Shown here one piece after another: positions 10,694-21,905 of a DNA stretch of 64,000 nt. Position 1 is the first letter of the stretch, and the number at the start of each line of letters is the position of its first letter. Both the position numbers and the translations under genes were made by a program. The notes beneath the pieces are model-generated. The model was not told the origin of the DNA. It did no database searches and saw only the letters and a list, made by a program, of their open reading frames with translations. The DNA comes from Citrus sinensis (taxonomy: Eukaryota; Streptophyta; Magnoliopsida; Sapindales; Rutaceae). The DNA lies in assembly GCF_022201045.2 (NCBI RefSeq), contig NC_068560.1:24569501-24633500 (forward strand), given 5' to 3'.

Positions 10694-10782
10694 AATCTTC
10701 ATTACTCTCGTCATTAAAAATTCCAAGGCTCGATAAAAATGAAAAAAAAGACCAAAAATCCCACTAAGAAGAGCAAAAAAGG

Positions 10783-11172
10783 ATGATTTCAAGAGTAAAG
10801 CAATTGAAGGAAGCACTAAATGAAAGAAAATCAGTTGTGGCTGAAAGCTTGCAATCATTAATGGAAGCAGAGCAAAAATTTGAAGAAAAAATGAAGGAAG
10901 TCGTGAAGAAATTAAAGGAAGAGAATGACAATTATATTAAGACGGTTGGGAAATTGAAAAAGATACAGCCTAGGCTAATTAAACAGCCCATACTACAAAT
11001 CGATCTGAATGTGGAAGATACTTTCGATCTTCAGAATCTCTTTGGTAAGAAAGTCCATTTTCTTTTCCTTCACAATAATAGTCAATCTTTTGGTCTTGAC
11101 CGTTTCAATCAATTAAAAATTGCCTTGGCACCTTTAGTCATTAGCATACTGGAACCGTGCTACCATGAATAA
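10783..11172 (+). CDS. Unrecognised coiled-coil protein, probably truncated
   Basis: A 129-residue open frame downstream of the tandem promoter units. Residues 1-70 are rich in Lys, Glu and Leu with heptad character and predict a coiled coil. Next comes a short acidic segment with IDLNVE and NLFG, then LKIA and PLVISIL. I do not recognise the family. A paralogue lies at 15721. Comparison suggests this gene once had an intron after LFG: a GTAAG donor is present at about 11045, but the acceptor AG kept in the paralogue has become TTTTG, and reading through keeps the frame open. The family's C-terminal region follows out of frame (11173-11445), so the protein is shortened. A 15-codon upstream ORF (10739-10786) overlaps the start as ATGA. 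It could be a decaying pseudogene. Confidence 0.5.
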   Translation: MISRVKQLKEALNERKSVVAESLQSLMEAEQKFEEKMKEVVKKLKEENDNYIKTVGKLKKIQPRLIKQPILQIDLNVEDTFDLQNLFGKKVHFLFLHNNSQSFGLDRFNQLKIALAPLVISILEPCYHE

Positions 11173-11445
11173 GTCTTGCCTAAATCGCAGTGTACTGATA
11201 AGTGTGTTCCTGAATTCGAAATAGCGACGTTCTAGGTCACCATTAAGAAGATTGTAATCAAGTGCACGTGAGAGTTTACTGTTTCGGGTGGTGACTTTCT
11301 GACGGATGTCCACCAATGGACTGTCATCTTGAGAAGCAACATTGAGGCCAAGGTGGAACGAGAGTTTCAAATACTGAAGGAAAAGGCTAGGCCCATTGGC
11401 AGTCCAACTATCCGGGTTTCAATGATTGAGTTGTTCAAGGGATAA
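11173..11445 (+). pseudogene. C-terminal remnant of the coiled-coil family gene
   Basis: This sequence after the TAA at 11170-11172 still resembles the 3' exon of the paralogue at 16712-16984. Both end with a similar IRVSMIE segment and a stop, at 11443-11445 here. Several stops and frame changes separate it from the upstream ORF, so it is read as an inactivated C-terminus. Function of the region is unknown. Confidence 0.5.
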
Positions 11446-11514
11446 CATACATATTTTTTCTTTTTTTCATCGAATTCATCTTTGTTGAGTAATTAATAAA
11501 GAGATGATCAAGAT

Positions 11515-12560
11515 CATGGATACTTTAAAATTGCTTCTTTGTTTGCTAGTTGTATTTTTTCCTTTTTTAACAATATTATTTCACTTCATTTGCTGAGTAA
11601 AAAATTAATATGCCTTGGACGTTCATGGAGTATCCATTTATCAAAGATTAATTTATAATTATTCAAAGTGTATTGATGATGATGTAACTACCTAAACACT
11701 GGTAATTTAAAAACTTTTTATGAGAGAATGATGATTATGGACATAATAAGTTGACTAATTCCTTAAAAGAGAAGGAAAATTCTGAGGAAGAGAGAAATTA
11801 AATGATGTGTTTAAGTTTAATCTTATAACCTTTGAATGAGGCAATGAGCAAGGGAACGATTGTGGAAAACGGAGCCTTAGTGATTAATTTTTAATTTTTC
11901 TAATGAAATTGTGTTTAAAAAAAAGGTAATTGAGAAGGTAAAATGTAGATGCACAAAAATGGACTTTTAATTTTGAATTTAAACCTACTGCTGAAGTGAA
12001 CTAATTTTAATAATGTTTTACAATATGTAAATTTATAAAAACATGCGGTTATAATTTAATTAGCTCTCATGTGTTCTTTTTATGCAATAATTACTAGTTA
12101 TAGTTTCAATATTAAATTCAAATCCATTTATTTTTCTTAAAAGACATTAATTCCTCATTGAATTATAGAGAATAGTTAGATACAAGTTATTCTAGTGTAC
12201 ATACATGTACAACAAGAAAGCATAAACAAAATTGGATGAATGTGAAATTATAATATTAAAACCCCGTTAACGGTTAAGTTACAAATCTACCTAAACCAAA
12301 AGATCAATGGCAGGGAAAGAGGAAACCAAATTAAAGAAATATGTAATGTATGTCTCACAATCTATTAGTTGTAACTTAAATTGAAAAGTATTGTTGAAGA
12401 AATAGTTGATAATTTTAGAACATATTTACAATGAAATTTACAATTAGCTTTTAGATTGTCTGTCATTACCGATTTAAAGAGTAATCTTACACTTTACAAT
12501 CACAAATAATGTCTTGTCATCCACAGTGAGGTGGCAAACATATGTATTAAATGATTAAAA
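11515..12560. repeat. Diverged segmental duplicate of 7785-8830
   Basis: Blocks occur in the same order and orientation as in 7785-8830. Examples are the GATGATGTAAC segment, TTTTTATGAGAG, GAGAAATTAAATG, CAAAATTGGATGAAT and the ACCAAAAGATCAATGG segment. By eye there are many substitutions and small indels. It forms the downstream flank of the coiled-coil ORF and ends next to the F-box pseudogene. Confidence 0.65.
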
Positions 12561-13114
12561 AGAAAAAAACACAACCATTTAGGATCACCAACTTTCCACG
12601 TGTTGATTTGAATTTTTTTTTTTTCGTGATCTACATCTAGTACAAATATCTCACAATCTGAGCAAATTGGACTCTTCGTAAACATCATTCTGAGATATTA
12701 CTGATGGTGAAGTTTCGACAAATGAATGATTTTATCACAAAAATGATTGTAGAAGAAGAGTAGTCCAGAATGGTCGGTTTCTTGATCTATCAGAACCCAT
12801 CCGTGTTTTGAAGCAAGAATTGATGCTTCGATAAAGATTCTTTTTTATGTGATGGTGTGTTTTCGTTTGTAAAAAAGGTCGTAGAGGTGGCATGAGCCCA
12901 ATCCTGGATTGAAGGCCATCATCTATGGTGATTTGGCTACGTATTTGACGCCTTCAAGGTTTGCTTCCTGCCAATTCTTGCATACAACTCGGAAACAGAG
13001 TTGATCCACGTAATGGAGGTTGTTCATGATCGAGTATATTGTGTCTTCATCGAGACTGTACTAGGACGATGAACTTGGTGGCGACTAGCCTTTAATCTTT
13101 TGTTTTTTAGCCAT
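12560..13114 (-). pseudogene. F-box / DUF295 (SKIP23-KIB-like) pseudogene
   Basis: Read on the minus strand from an ATG at 13112-13114, one frame gives an F-box-like segment (LDEDTIYSIM, then VDQLCFRVVCKNWQ). Further on come ASKHGWVLIDQE and SPICSDCEIFVLD, motifs typical of the beta-propeller DUF295 domain of plant F-box proteins. F-box proteins normally act as substrate adaptors of SCF ubiquitin ligases. Five in-frame stops interrupt the frame (the first at 13085-13087) but no frameshift is evident. The reading frame peters out in a lysine-rich, A-rich stretch near 12600. The usual DUF295 C-terminus is missing, where the segmental duplicate begins. There is little doubt it is dead. Confidence 0.75.
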
Positions 13115-14709
13115 GCTTCGCCTTCTCTCATCAGCAATTATGAAGTTAATGTATATTTTGTATATATGTACGTATATCACACTCATTAATTTATGAGAAA
13201 AAAATATATTTAATAATATGTTATGGGACATTAATTTTTTTAGTTTGTTATTTATAGTAATTAAAATCATGTTTTTCTATAATATCATGTTTATATGGAA
13301 AATTTCCTGCGTAAAAATTCTCACACTTTATTACAATGCAAGAAAGTTATTATGTTATAATTAAAAGTTATTATGTTATATAATGTAATAATATAATTTT
13401 TGTTAAACTATTACACTATATATAGTATAATAGCTTTTTATATATACAAGTATTGAGAGTTTTTTCAAAGTTAGAATTTTAGTTCTAGACTTCCGATAGT
13501 GATAGTCGTATTGATCCTCATCCCACATGCATGAGTCCCGAAACTGTATTAGATTCTAGTCTTCCACCCACCCCGGGCAATGACTGTTCACATGATTTGC
13601 AAAAGTGAAAAATTATAGTCTCCATATTTATTTTATGTTTCAAATTAATTACTCTTAGTTCTAATACAATTTGCTAAAAGCCACCACCAATACCAAGTTC
13701 ATGCTTAAACTCTGTTAGTAAGAAATTAATCATACAAAGAGTTGTTAGCAATGTTACATCAACAAATTTTTACCTAATGTGACATAATAATGAGTGCAAT
13801 GCTCACATGATTTTTTATTTTATTTTTGTGTTTTCATTCAACAAAATATGTCACAATAGTTTCTGTAAATAGTTAGTACATGTATCTAATGTAAGTTATT
13901 TAAGGGTTCATTATTTTATCATGCTTTTTTTTCAATATTTTTTGAATGGTAGAGGGGTGGACAAAGCTCAAAGTAAATTTCAACTCTCTATCTCTTTTAA
14001 CGAAGACTATTTAAATAAAGTTGGTTGAAAACACTCGATAATGTATGGGCTATCAACTCATTTAGTAAATATTTTATGCCTTAAAATCCAAAAAAAATAT
14101 TAAAGGAAAATAAATGTGTTTAATTTTTATCAATGAAGAAATGTTAAGGTTGAATGAATTTGATATAAGTCATAAACTTGTGGATTTACTTGTTAAGTCC
14201 TATGCTGATATCACCAAAATCCTGATGGCTCAACCCGACCAACCTACCCAAGGCCAAACTTGACTAATTTAATATTTCACCATTGTACAAGGATTTTGTT
14301 TTAGAAAACCATCAAGAAAGTTTTTATACTCTAGTGCGAAGAGTACAATGTATTTTAGCAATTTCTTTCATAATTAAATAACATTTTTTAAGCATTCAAG
14401 CGAAGCAAAATTGTAGAAAATTATATAATTTGTATACAAGACTCTTGGATTCCTCATTCATAAGAATATCAAGATGACCAACTTCTTCAGGAGGTATTAT
14501 CATCAAGCAACCTTTTAGGATCCATAGAAATGTGCATGAAATGTTGAAATGGTTTTAACATCTTTTCCCATGATTGATGACAATAATCAAAAGCACAATA
14601 ATTCAATAATCTTAATATCCTATATCCCAACACAAAATATATCTTTCTTTATCTTAGAAACAATGCAACAGTGAAGTAATTTCAATTGTCCACTTCATGC
14701 ATTGAGGGG
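13115..14709. other. Intergenic, AT-rich
   Basis: I see no gene or complete mobile element. Contents are AT-rich runs, short TATATA stretches around 13140-13450, and short open frames without recognisable content. Confidence 0.6.
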
Positions 14710-14945
14710 CACTATAACAAAAAGGCCTTTAACAATAAACAATTTTGTTGCTAAAACATGCAATATTCGTCGTTAAAAGCTATAGCGACAAAAAAAAATT
14801 ATGCTGTATAGGAAGCGTTAGGTTCTAAGTGTTAAATTTTTAAATTTTACCGCTAAAAGTACACATTTAGCAATGAATCATATTTGATCACCAAAAGTAC
14901 ACGTTTACCTAGAAATCTTCATTGCTAAAAAGTATCATTTTTCTT
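14710..14945. mobile_element. CACTA-type transposon end (non-autonomous, partial)
   Basis: It begins CACTATAACAAAA, the typical terminus of plant CACTA elements. Subterminal repeats of the GTTGCTAAAA / CGTCGTTAAAAG / TAGCGACAAA kind follow, as expected for that superfamily. The opposite terminus was not found, so the element is truncated or its far end has decayed; the right boundary given is approximate. Confidence 0.45.
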
Positions 14946-15283
14946 TCATTTGTTTATTATTACTATTGTTAAAATATTATTGTCTTTAATACTAAATTAT
15001 AATAACAATTAACAATAGAATTAACAATCTACAACATAAGTAAATAGAACTAACACGTGACTTATTGAAAAGAAAAGTAAATAGCAAGTAACAAGCCAAA
15101 GACTGCTAGAGCCTAAAAGGAAAAAAAGGCTTTATAAAAAAAATTTTAAAACAGGAAAAATCGTCAGGCTATTTAAAAATAAATAAGTAGAAACAAAAAA
15201 TGCAAAGAAACAAAAAACATAAAAATTGTTATTTTTCCTCAGAAGCTGCAACTTACCGATCACTATCACTCTTATATAAAGAG

Positions 15284-15295
15284 TAGTTAAATACT
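15284..15295 (+). promoter_or_regulatory. TATA box of the second coiled-coil family locus
   Basis: TATATAAAGAGTAG matches the TATA segment of the last tandem promoter unit (about 10641), and AGCTGCAAC upstream resembles the AGCTACAAC of those units. Here only one unit is present. The CT-rich leader that follows, with TCATCTTC repeats, also resembles the first locus. Confidence 0.5.
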
Positions 15296-15720
15296 TTGTC
15301 ACACAGTTCTCTACGATGTTAATATAAAAAGCTACAAAGATTCCAAGAAAACTAATAATAAACACACAAATTCCCCTTTCATCATCTTTATCTTCTTTTT
15401 CATCATGAACCCTACCCAAATTCCCTTTACTTCATCATCATCTTCTTCTTCAATCTTCAATTTTAATCATACAACCCCACCCAAATTCCAAAACTTAAAA
15501 CACCCACATTTTTGTTACTTCATCTACATATTTATCGTTTTCTTCTTCTTTCACAATGTCTCTGAAACAACCCAAGAAGAAGCCTAGCTAAAAAACATGT
15601 TCACATTCTTAACCCATTTCTTCATTTTCTTGGATTCTATAATCTTCATCACTCACCCCACCACAATTCTGAAAAAAAAAAAAAAAAAAGAGAAAGTTCC
15701 ATCAAGAAAACAAAGAAAAT

Positions 15721-16532
15721 ATGGTGTCATTGTTAGTAATAGAGCAACTAGAAGAAGCCTTGAATGAAAGAGAATTAGAAGAGGAGAAATTCAAAGAAAA
15801 AATGAAGGAGGTGATATAGAAATTGAAGGAAGAGATAATTCAATTGGCTAAATTGAAAAGAATGCAGTAAATACCACCGAAACAACCAAAAGACAAATTG
15901 GCCTTAACGTCGAGAACATGTCTGATCTCGAGAACCTCTTTGGTAGGAAAATCTTTTTCTTTTTCTTCCTTTCTTTTTTTTCTTTTTTTTTGAATTCATT
16001 TTTTAATAATAAAAATCAATCATTAGGTCTTGACTGGCTCAACTAACTCAAAATTGCCATGGTGCCGATCGTTGTTAGCATGGTAAACCCATACTATCAT
16101 TATCAATATCAACCTGAGTCTAGGGGTGGGCATATCGGGTTTTGGTTCGGGTTGTTTGGGTTTCAGTTTGAGTTTCAACCCGATCGGGTTGGAGAATTGA
16201 ACTCAATCGGGTTGAAAACGCTAACTCGAACCGAACCTAATTAAATTCAGTTCGGGTTCGTAATTCAAATCGGATTGGGTTGGTAATTCGGGTTAGAAGT
16301 TCGGTTTGGGTTAATTTGGGTTAGTTTGGGTTAGAACAATTCAATCTAAAAATTTGGGTTAGAACGGGTTGGAATAATTTAATCCACAAATTCCACCAAA
16401 AACTACTTAAAATCCAAAAATCTCAAATCCAAACATCTTTAACAATATTTCAACAAGTCTTTTTAAAGTTAATAAAACATAAAACATGTAGTTAAAGAGA
16501 TTCTTTTTTTGTTTAATACATACATACATACA

Positions 16533-16563
<31 letters not shown>

Positions 16564-16984
16564 TAAAAGACAAAACTTAAAAAAAAAATTCAACTCGTTT
16601 GGGTTGAAATTCAATTTGGGTTCAACCCGAACCGAATTTTAACCCAAATGAGTTGATAGTTTGAATCAGTTCGGCTTGCACAGGTTAACCCAAACCAAAC
16701 ACCCACCCCTACCTGAGTCACAAAGAACTGGTCGATTTGTTCCTAGACTCGAACAACTAATGTGTGTGTCAATCGCCAAGAAGATAGTCATTGAGTGCAT
16801 AAGAGAGTTCGCCAGTTCGAGTCTTGACCACCCGAACGAACTCGGCGAATGGCCTGCCACTTGTCGTGGTGAGATCGAGCCCAAGATTGAACAAGAGTGT
16901 TAGATGTTGAAGGAAAAGATCAGACACATTGGTGGCCCAAACCCAAGTATCAGAGTTTCAATGATTGAATCATTTGATGCATGA
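15721..16984 (+). pseudogene. Second coiled-coil family member, broken by stops and a hAT MITE
   Basis: This is a paralogue of the ORF at 10783. The N-terminal coil is recognisable (EQLEEALNERE, then EKFKEKMKEV). TAG at 15817-15819 and further stops interrupt the frame. A NLFG segment precedes an intron with donor GTAGG near 15945 and acceptor TTAG at about 16026, after which LDWLN resumes. A 591-bp hAT-type MITE (16121-16711) splits the following exon. Beyond it, sequence from about 16712 continues in the family's C-terminal region and ends at TGA 16982-16984, with an internal TAG near 16902. Product function is unknown. Its downstream flank (about 17020-17180) resembles 7225-7380, suggesting an ancient three-copy array. 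Confidence 0.6.
16121..16711. mobile_element. hAT-type MITE with 8-bp target-site duplication
   Basis: The element is flanked by a perfect 8-bp duplication, CCTGAGTC (16113-16120 and 16712-16719). Its ends are inverted repeats starting TAGGGGTGGG. Both arms are rich in TTCGGGTT / AACCCGAA repeats, and the middle holds a (CATA)n run at about 16517-16563. No transposase frame is present. An 8-bp duplication and a TAGGGGTG terminus are diagnostic of the hAT superfamily. Confidence 0.88.
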
Positions 16985-17184
16985 CGTTGTACTTAACAGG
17001 TTCTGTTGAGATGAAAAGACTTATGAATCGACACCACACTTCCGGCCCATGAGTTTGAAACAACATTGTTTTTCTAGAAGCCATAATCAAACTTTTCTTT
17101 TGCAAATGATAATAAGCAAAAAATATTTTTTTTTCACCAAATAAGGAATCAACCATATTCCATAATAATAATAAAGAATCAATC

Positions 17185-19641
17185 AGTTACAATATATTCT
17201 CCTTGCCATAGTGATGCTTTATATTCACCAACTACTGGAAATTCAAAATTGAATCAACCAGTCCACAATGCTTGTTACAGTGCCTTGGAAATTCCAACAA
17301 AAGTTGCCTCATCTTCCACCACGCACACGTCCTTTGAAACGATGCCGTGTCCATTTGTGTCTGAAGTTAATTATACATATTACAAGCAAGGCAACGCTTA
17401 AGTTACATTTGCTGCAAGTAACATCACAATAAAATGAATCGTTGTATTCATCATTTTTCAGATCTAACAGATGTAATGAAATTTAACACAAAATTAGGTA
17501 CAATTATAGGTGGAAAATTGATTATTAAAAACAAAAGAAGGGCAACCTCCTAAAACAGTTGTGGAATAATGTAGTTAAGGGGTTATTCGGTAATGAAAAT
17601 TATAGAGCGAAAAGATGAGTCACGAGTAGTACTCTGGGTATGCGAAAAATTCAAGACGGAAAAAGTACAGTAATTAATTTTCAAAGAGAGGAAAGTAAGA
17701 GAAGCACCAAACATATTACCAATTTACTAGTTCAATTTTGCATAATCACAAATTAGGGAAACCAAAAAAATTGCAGAACAGTAAAATCGAAGCTAGAGGC
17801 ACTTGAATGTCACTGAAATGCTAAAATTTCAAACCTCATCTTGTCAAGTTGTCTTCACCATATAATTTCCCTCACATCATTCATTGTTATGGGTGGCTCG
17901 TTATTATTTGAACATCTTTATTTGGAAAATTCTCGGAATTGATCTTAATAAAAGCCCAAATTAAAGAGCATGGGTTACAGTTGTAATCAAAGCTTAGTGA
18001 AGAGTGCATATCAAGGGTTAGGAATGAAAAGATGAAAGTAGGAAATTGGTTTGTTTGTTTCTGTGGAAAGGGAAAATGTTAAGCAGATGGAAAGAAATGA
18101 CAGAGCAAAGAGAAGAAGGTTTCTGTGAAAATTGCGTTAATGTATTAACAGGTGAATTGAATTTAAATTAAGGGGCATTTTTTTGTGAAGAGAAGAAAGT
18201 AAAGGCTGAAAACAGTGCATACGATAAGAAAAACGAAAGAATTAATTACGGTTTTACCGTTGACCCATTTTGCAATTGGTTTCCAACTGATTTTAACATG
18301 TTTTTCATACTACCCCTACTGCCATGTGTTGCTCTTATGTCTATTAATTGGTCATGTCAATTTTGTTTCTTATTATGTTTCTTACACCAAATGTAATGTA
18401 AGCTTGCCCTACAAGCAAAAGCTATTTGGTTTGACCACATTTTATTCAAAATGCGGAATTTGTACTCTGTGTATATATGAATATTATAATTATTTTATTA
18501 ATTGTACTTTTTAATGATAATTGATTGAAAAATTATGCCAAAAAAAGTAAGGAATTCCTAGAATTTATATATATCTAAAATTTGACGATCACATGATAAA
18601 AGAAATTGTCCAATGCTCAAAAATCGGTAAACATGTTGAACTTAATATATAATTAATGTGCAACATTTTTTCCTATAGTAATTCTTTTCTCCATTTTTAC
18701 CTCATGTACGTCATCTTTATTTATGATGGAAGTTCTTCCTCTACAGGTATATGGCCTTTAACATAACTATAAATATATTTCAATATATTGATATTTATTA
18801 ATATGAAGTAAGAATCTAATTAATTATATGTTCATGTGTGGTAGATGATTGATAGACAAGATTTAGATTACTTTGGATTTGTTTGAGACATCATGGTTGC
18901 GGTTTTGATCATGGGCTTAGATAAAATGTTATGGCAAATAATTGAATTTTATTGGACATAATGAGTCTGTTAAATATTCTTCAATTAATTTATCTTGTTT
19001 TTCTGTTTGTCTCTTATTTTATTTTATTGTTCAATGTCCTTCTTATTTAATGTTTGGTTAATTTTGTTTATAAAAGAGGATTGTCAATTAATTGAGAGAA
19101 TTAAAGAGGTTCGTTTTATCATTTAATTAATTGATTAAATTTTTTAATTAATTAAATGATTAAAGGTATTCATATTCCCAATAGCAAACAATCACTAAGG
19201 GTAAATTGGTAAGATCATGGATGTATTTTAAAATATCATAAGCATTTTTATTAATTTTGTCAAGTAATTAGAGAGTTTCACTCTTTTTTCTCAATTATGG
19301 ACACTAATTCAACAATTTGTAACATGATATGCAATTTGTAATCAGTCAAATGATACATAAAGGAACAAGTAATTAAGTCTTGAATCTTTTATGCCATTTG
19401 TGATTTGCGCCACTAAAATCTCCTGATTCCTTGTACTTTACATTCAATGTTGAAACGTTTTCAATCTTTTAAACATATGAAAAACTCTCTCTATAACAAA
19501 AAAAAAATTGAAGAAAAGAACATATCTAACTAAACCTACGGTAAACACAAAAAAAATTCATTTGTTAAAATCTAGTTATACCAACATATTATATATGTAT
19601 TATAATTGCATCTCAAAATTTATTATATGAAAACTATCACT
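17185..19641. other. Intergenic, AT-rich
   Basis: No supported gene. A perfect 15-bp inverted repeat with a 13-bp spacer (19118-19132 and 19146-19160, ATCATTTAATTAATT) could be the core of a small foldback element. A minus-strand stretch around 17200-17370 gives a broken frame of ordinary composition that I could not assign. Confidence 0.5.
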
Positions 19642-19647
19642 GTTAAT

Positions 19648-20016
19648 TAGGGTTGGCAATTTGTGGGCTCGGGCTGGGCCTAGGCTTTTTTTATTAATTA
19701 TAAAATGTTTTATAATTAAGAAAAAATATTTAAATTAAAGATAATTATTGAATACATAATAGAATAATAGTCCAATGCATAAAATATTTGTAATACAACC
19801 TAATAAATAACAAGTACTAATATAAAAAACTAAACTAATTTAGTAGTTTGAGTTTTTTTTATTTAAATTAAATTTATTTTTTATTTATAAATTAAAAAAG
19901 CCTGACTTTTGGCCCGGGCTTTTTTACTAAGTCGTTTTCATGCTTATGCGGACTTTACATTTTTTGGACCCATATCCAATCCAAACCTTACGGGCCGAGC
20001 TTTTTTGCCAATCCTA
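19648..20016. mobile_element. hAT-like MITE, ends imprecise
   Basis: Inverted ends TAGGGTTGGCAA and TTGCCAATCCTA, each followed inward by GGGCTCGGGC-like sequence and AT-rich centre, resemble hAT MITE termini. A 7-bp match GTTAATT sits at 19642-19648 and 20021-20027. It overlaps the left end by one base and lies four bases beyond the right end, so the exact boundaries or a footprint are uncertain. Confidence 0.6.
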
Positions 20017-20027
20017 AGGCGTTAATT

Positions 20028-21905
20028 GAGTTTGCTATCCGCATTCGTCTGAGTCATTGGCTGGAAGTAAAGTCAACTGGGAAAAAAATCAATGGTATCA
20101 AGGCAGGAGCTTGTGAGATGCAGATTGATTTAGAGACAATAAATAATACACAAATAAAGCGAAAGGTTTCATGTAATGCTCTTTGCCTTTTTGGAACTTT
20201 GATGAATACTTGGAAACTTAATTTTGTTGGAATTTTTTTTTAGAGCTGAAAATAGGGAAGAGTAAAAAAGGAAAATACCTTTTTACCCAAATTAATTAAG
20301 GTTCCACATAATGTTTTTGGAATATTTAAGAAACTTTATTTTGTTGGAAGAGTAAAAGAAAACTACTTTTTTACTTAAATTTCTGTGAACAACGTAGACA
20401 AAGAATTCCGGTGGTAGCTCTAATTAAGGTTAATTTTGTTATCAAAAGAGAGGTTAAGAGAAATTTTGAAGTATTTTTAAGCATTTGGGATGGGGTAAAT
20501 ATAGAAAAGAGAAAAAGAAGGATTATGGAGGGGCGCTTCGCGCTAATAAGCCCAATTCATTAAACTTGTGGAATAAAGCCCATGAGCGGGATACGGCCAC
20601 ATTAGACCAGACATGGCCATTTACAAAAGCCCAATGTCTTTTTGTATAAAATAAATAAATTGAGGCTGTGTCCTTTACACGCAATTGAGATTTTTTTTTC
20701 TTTTTTTGGTTATTCACCGGCATATTTTTGGAATAAAAATGAGTGTTAATAGTAATTTTTAAAATATTAATATAATCAAAGTTCAATACAACTGAAGCCC
20801 AATAAAATTTTTATTTTATAATTACAACCTTTTTCTCACAACAACTACGACTTTTAATCCCGTAGTGCCTCAATACCAAACGGAAGCTACTTATAAATAG
20901 ATAGTCCTTAACTAAATTAATATGATGTAATAAGACATCCAATGACATCAAAATCACACCACACATTTGAAAATTTTCCTCGCAATGAATATATACACAG
21001 TTCTTCACTAAAATTTAGACATTAATACTGCATGTTTTAGGACATTTAATTTTGTATGTTTTATGACATTAATACCGTATGTTTTAGGACATTATAAAAT
21101 TCGCATGACAAACTTTTCACCGTAGTCCTCGCGAGATGATAGTGAATAATAAAGGCCACAAATAGTTGAGACTAAAAAAATTTACTAATGTTAAAATAAA
21201 ATTTGTACATAAAATAACACAAACCATACATACACCAAAGTAAGGCAACGATAATGTTAAATTCTCGAACACTTAAGTAGATTTACAATCCTTCTCAATC
21301 AAAAAAAAAAAAAGATTTACTCTCTCCCTTATGTAGAGTAGGGCATTACTATTTTTATATGGCTATAAAAGAAATAATAAACCTACAAAGAAATAAATTC
21401 TTAAAAGAAATTCTAAATTAAATAGAATTTAAAAGTTAATTAGAATTGGTAAATTTGTTTGTGTGGTTAGGCAGATATAATTTAAAATTTATTATATTAA
21501 AGTGTTTGGTAAATATTTACTACTATGGTTTCTTGGTGTTGAAGCTAATTAGTTGATTTGATCATACATTTATAAAATAAAAAACCTATAATATCTTTAT
21601 TATTTTTAAAAAAATTATTATTTAAAAATCATAAATATCACATACACTAAATTTTTATTGCGAAACCTTTTTTTTTTCACAACAACTGTGGTTGTGGCTT
21701 TTTATGAGGTGGCATATCAATATTAAATAGAGCTTAAGTCAATGTAGATTATCTTATAGCTAATTATATAAATTTTTTTTTTATTTCAAGGATGTCATTC
21801 ATGTTTTGCTTATACTTTCCTGATTTATTATTTCCAATATAACTTTTTTTTAATTTAAAAAATACCGAAATTTTAAAGAAAATGTATTTCATTGTATTAT
21901 TGATA
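20028..21905. other. Upstream region of eS24, no gene
   Basis: Contains an imperfect ~120-bp tandem duplication near 20210-20390 (AAGAGTAAAA and TTTTTAC blocks). A GC-rich patch with hairpin GCGCTTCGCGC lies at 20533-20543, near four scattered GCCCA motifs. There is also a 24-bp tandem repeat (separate entry). No coding sequence is apparent. Confidence 0.5.
21018..21098. repeat. ~24-bp tandem repeat, three copies plus a partial
   Basis: Units of the form GACATTAATACTGTATGTTTTA occur three times in a row with minor changes, followed by a partial GACATTATA. It is minisatellite-like and without obvious function. Confidence 0.75.

Noticed and set aside
15405..15587. 60-codon open frame in the leader of the second coiled-coil locus
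   Set aside because: Low-complexity Ser/Phe content from a CT-rich leader, with no counterpart at the first locus.
17200..17370. Minus-strand protein-like stretch with stops
   Set aside because: Broken frame with no family I can name; may be chance.
18215..18514. 99-codon plus-strand open frame
   Set aside because: AT-rich hydrophobic content typical of chance frames, with no homology recognised.
20085..20110. TGGTATCAAGG, similar to a retrotransposon primer-binding site
   Set aside because: No LTR ends or polyprotein nearby.
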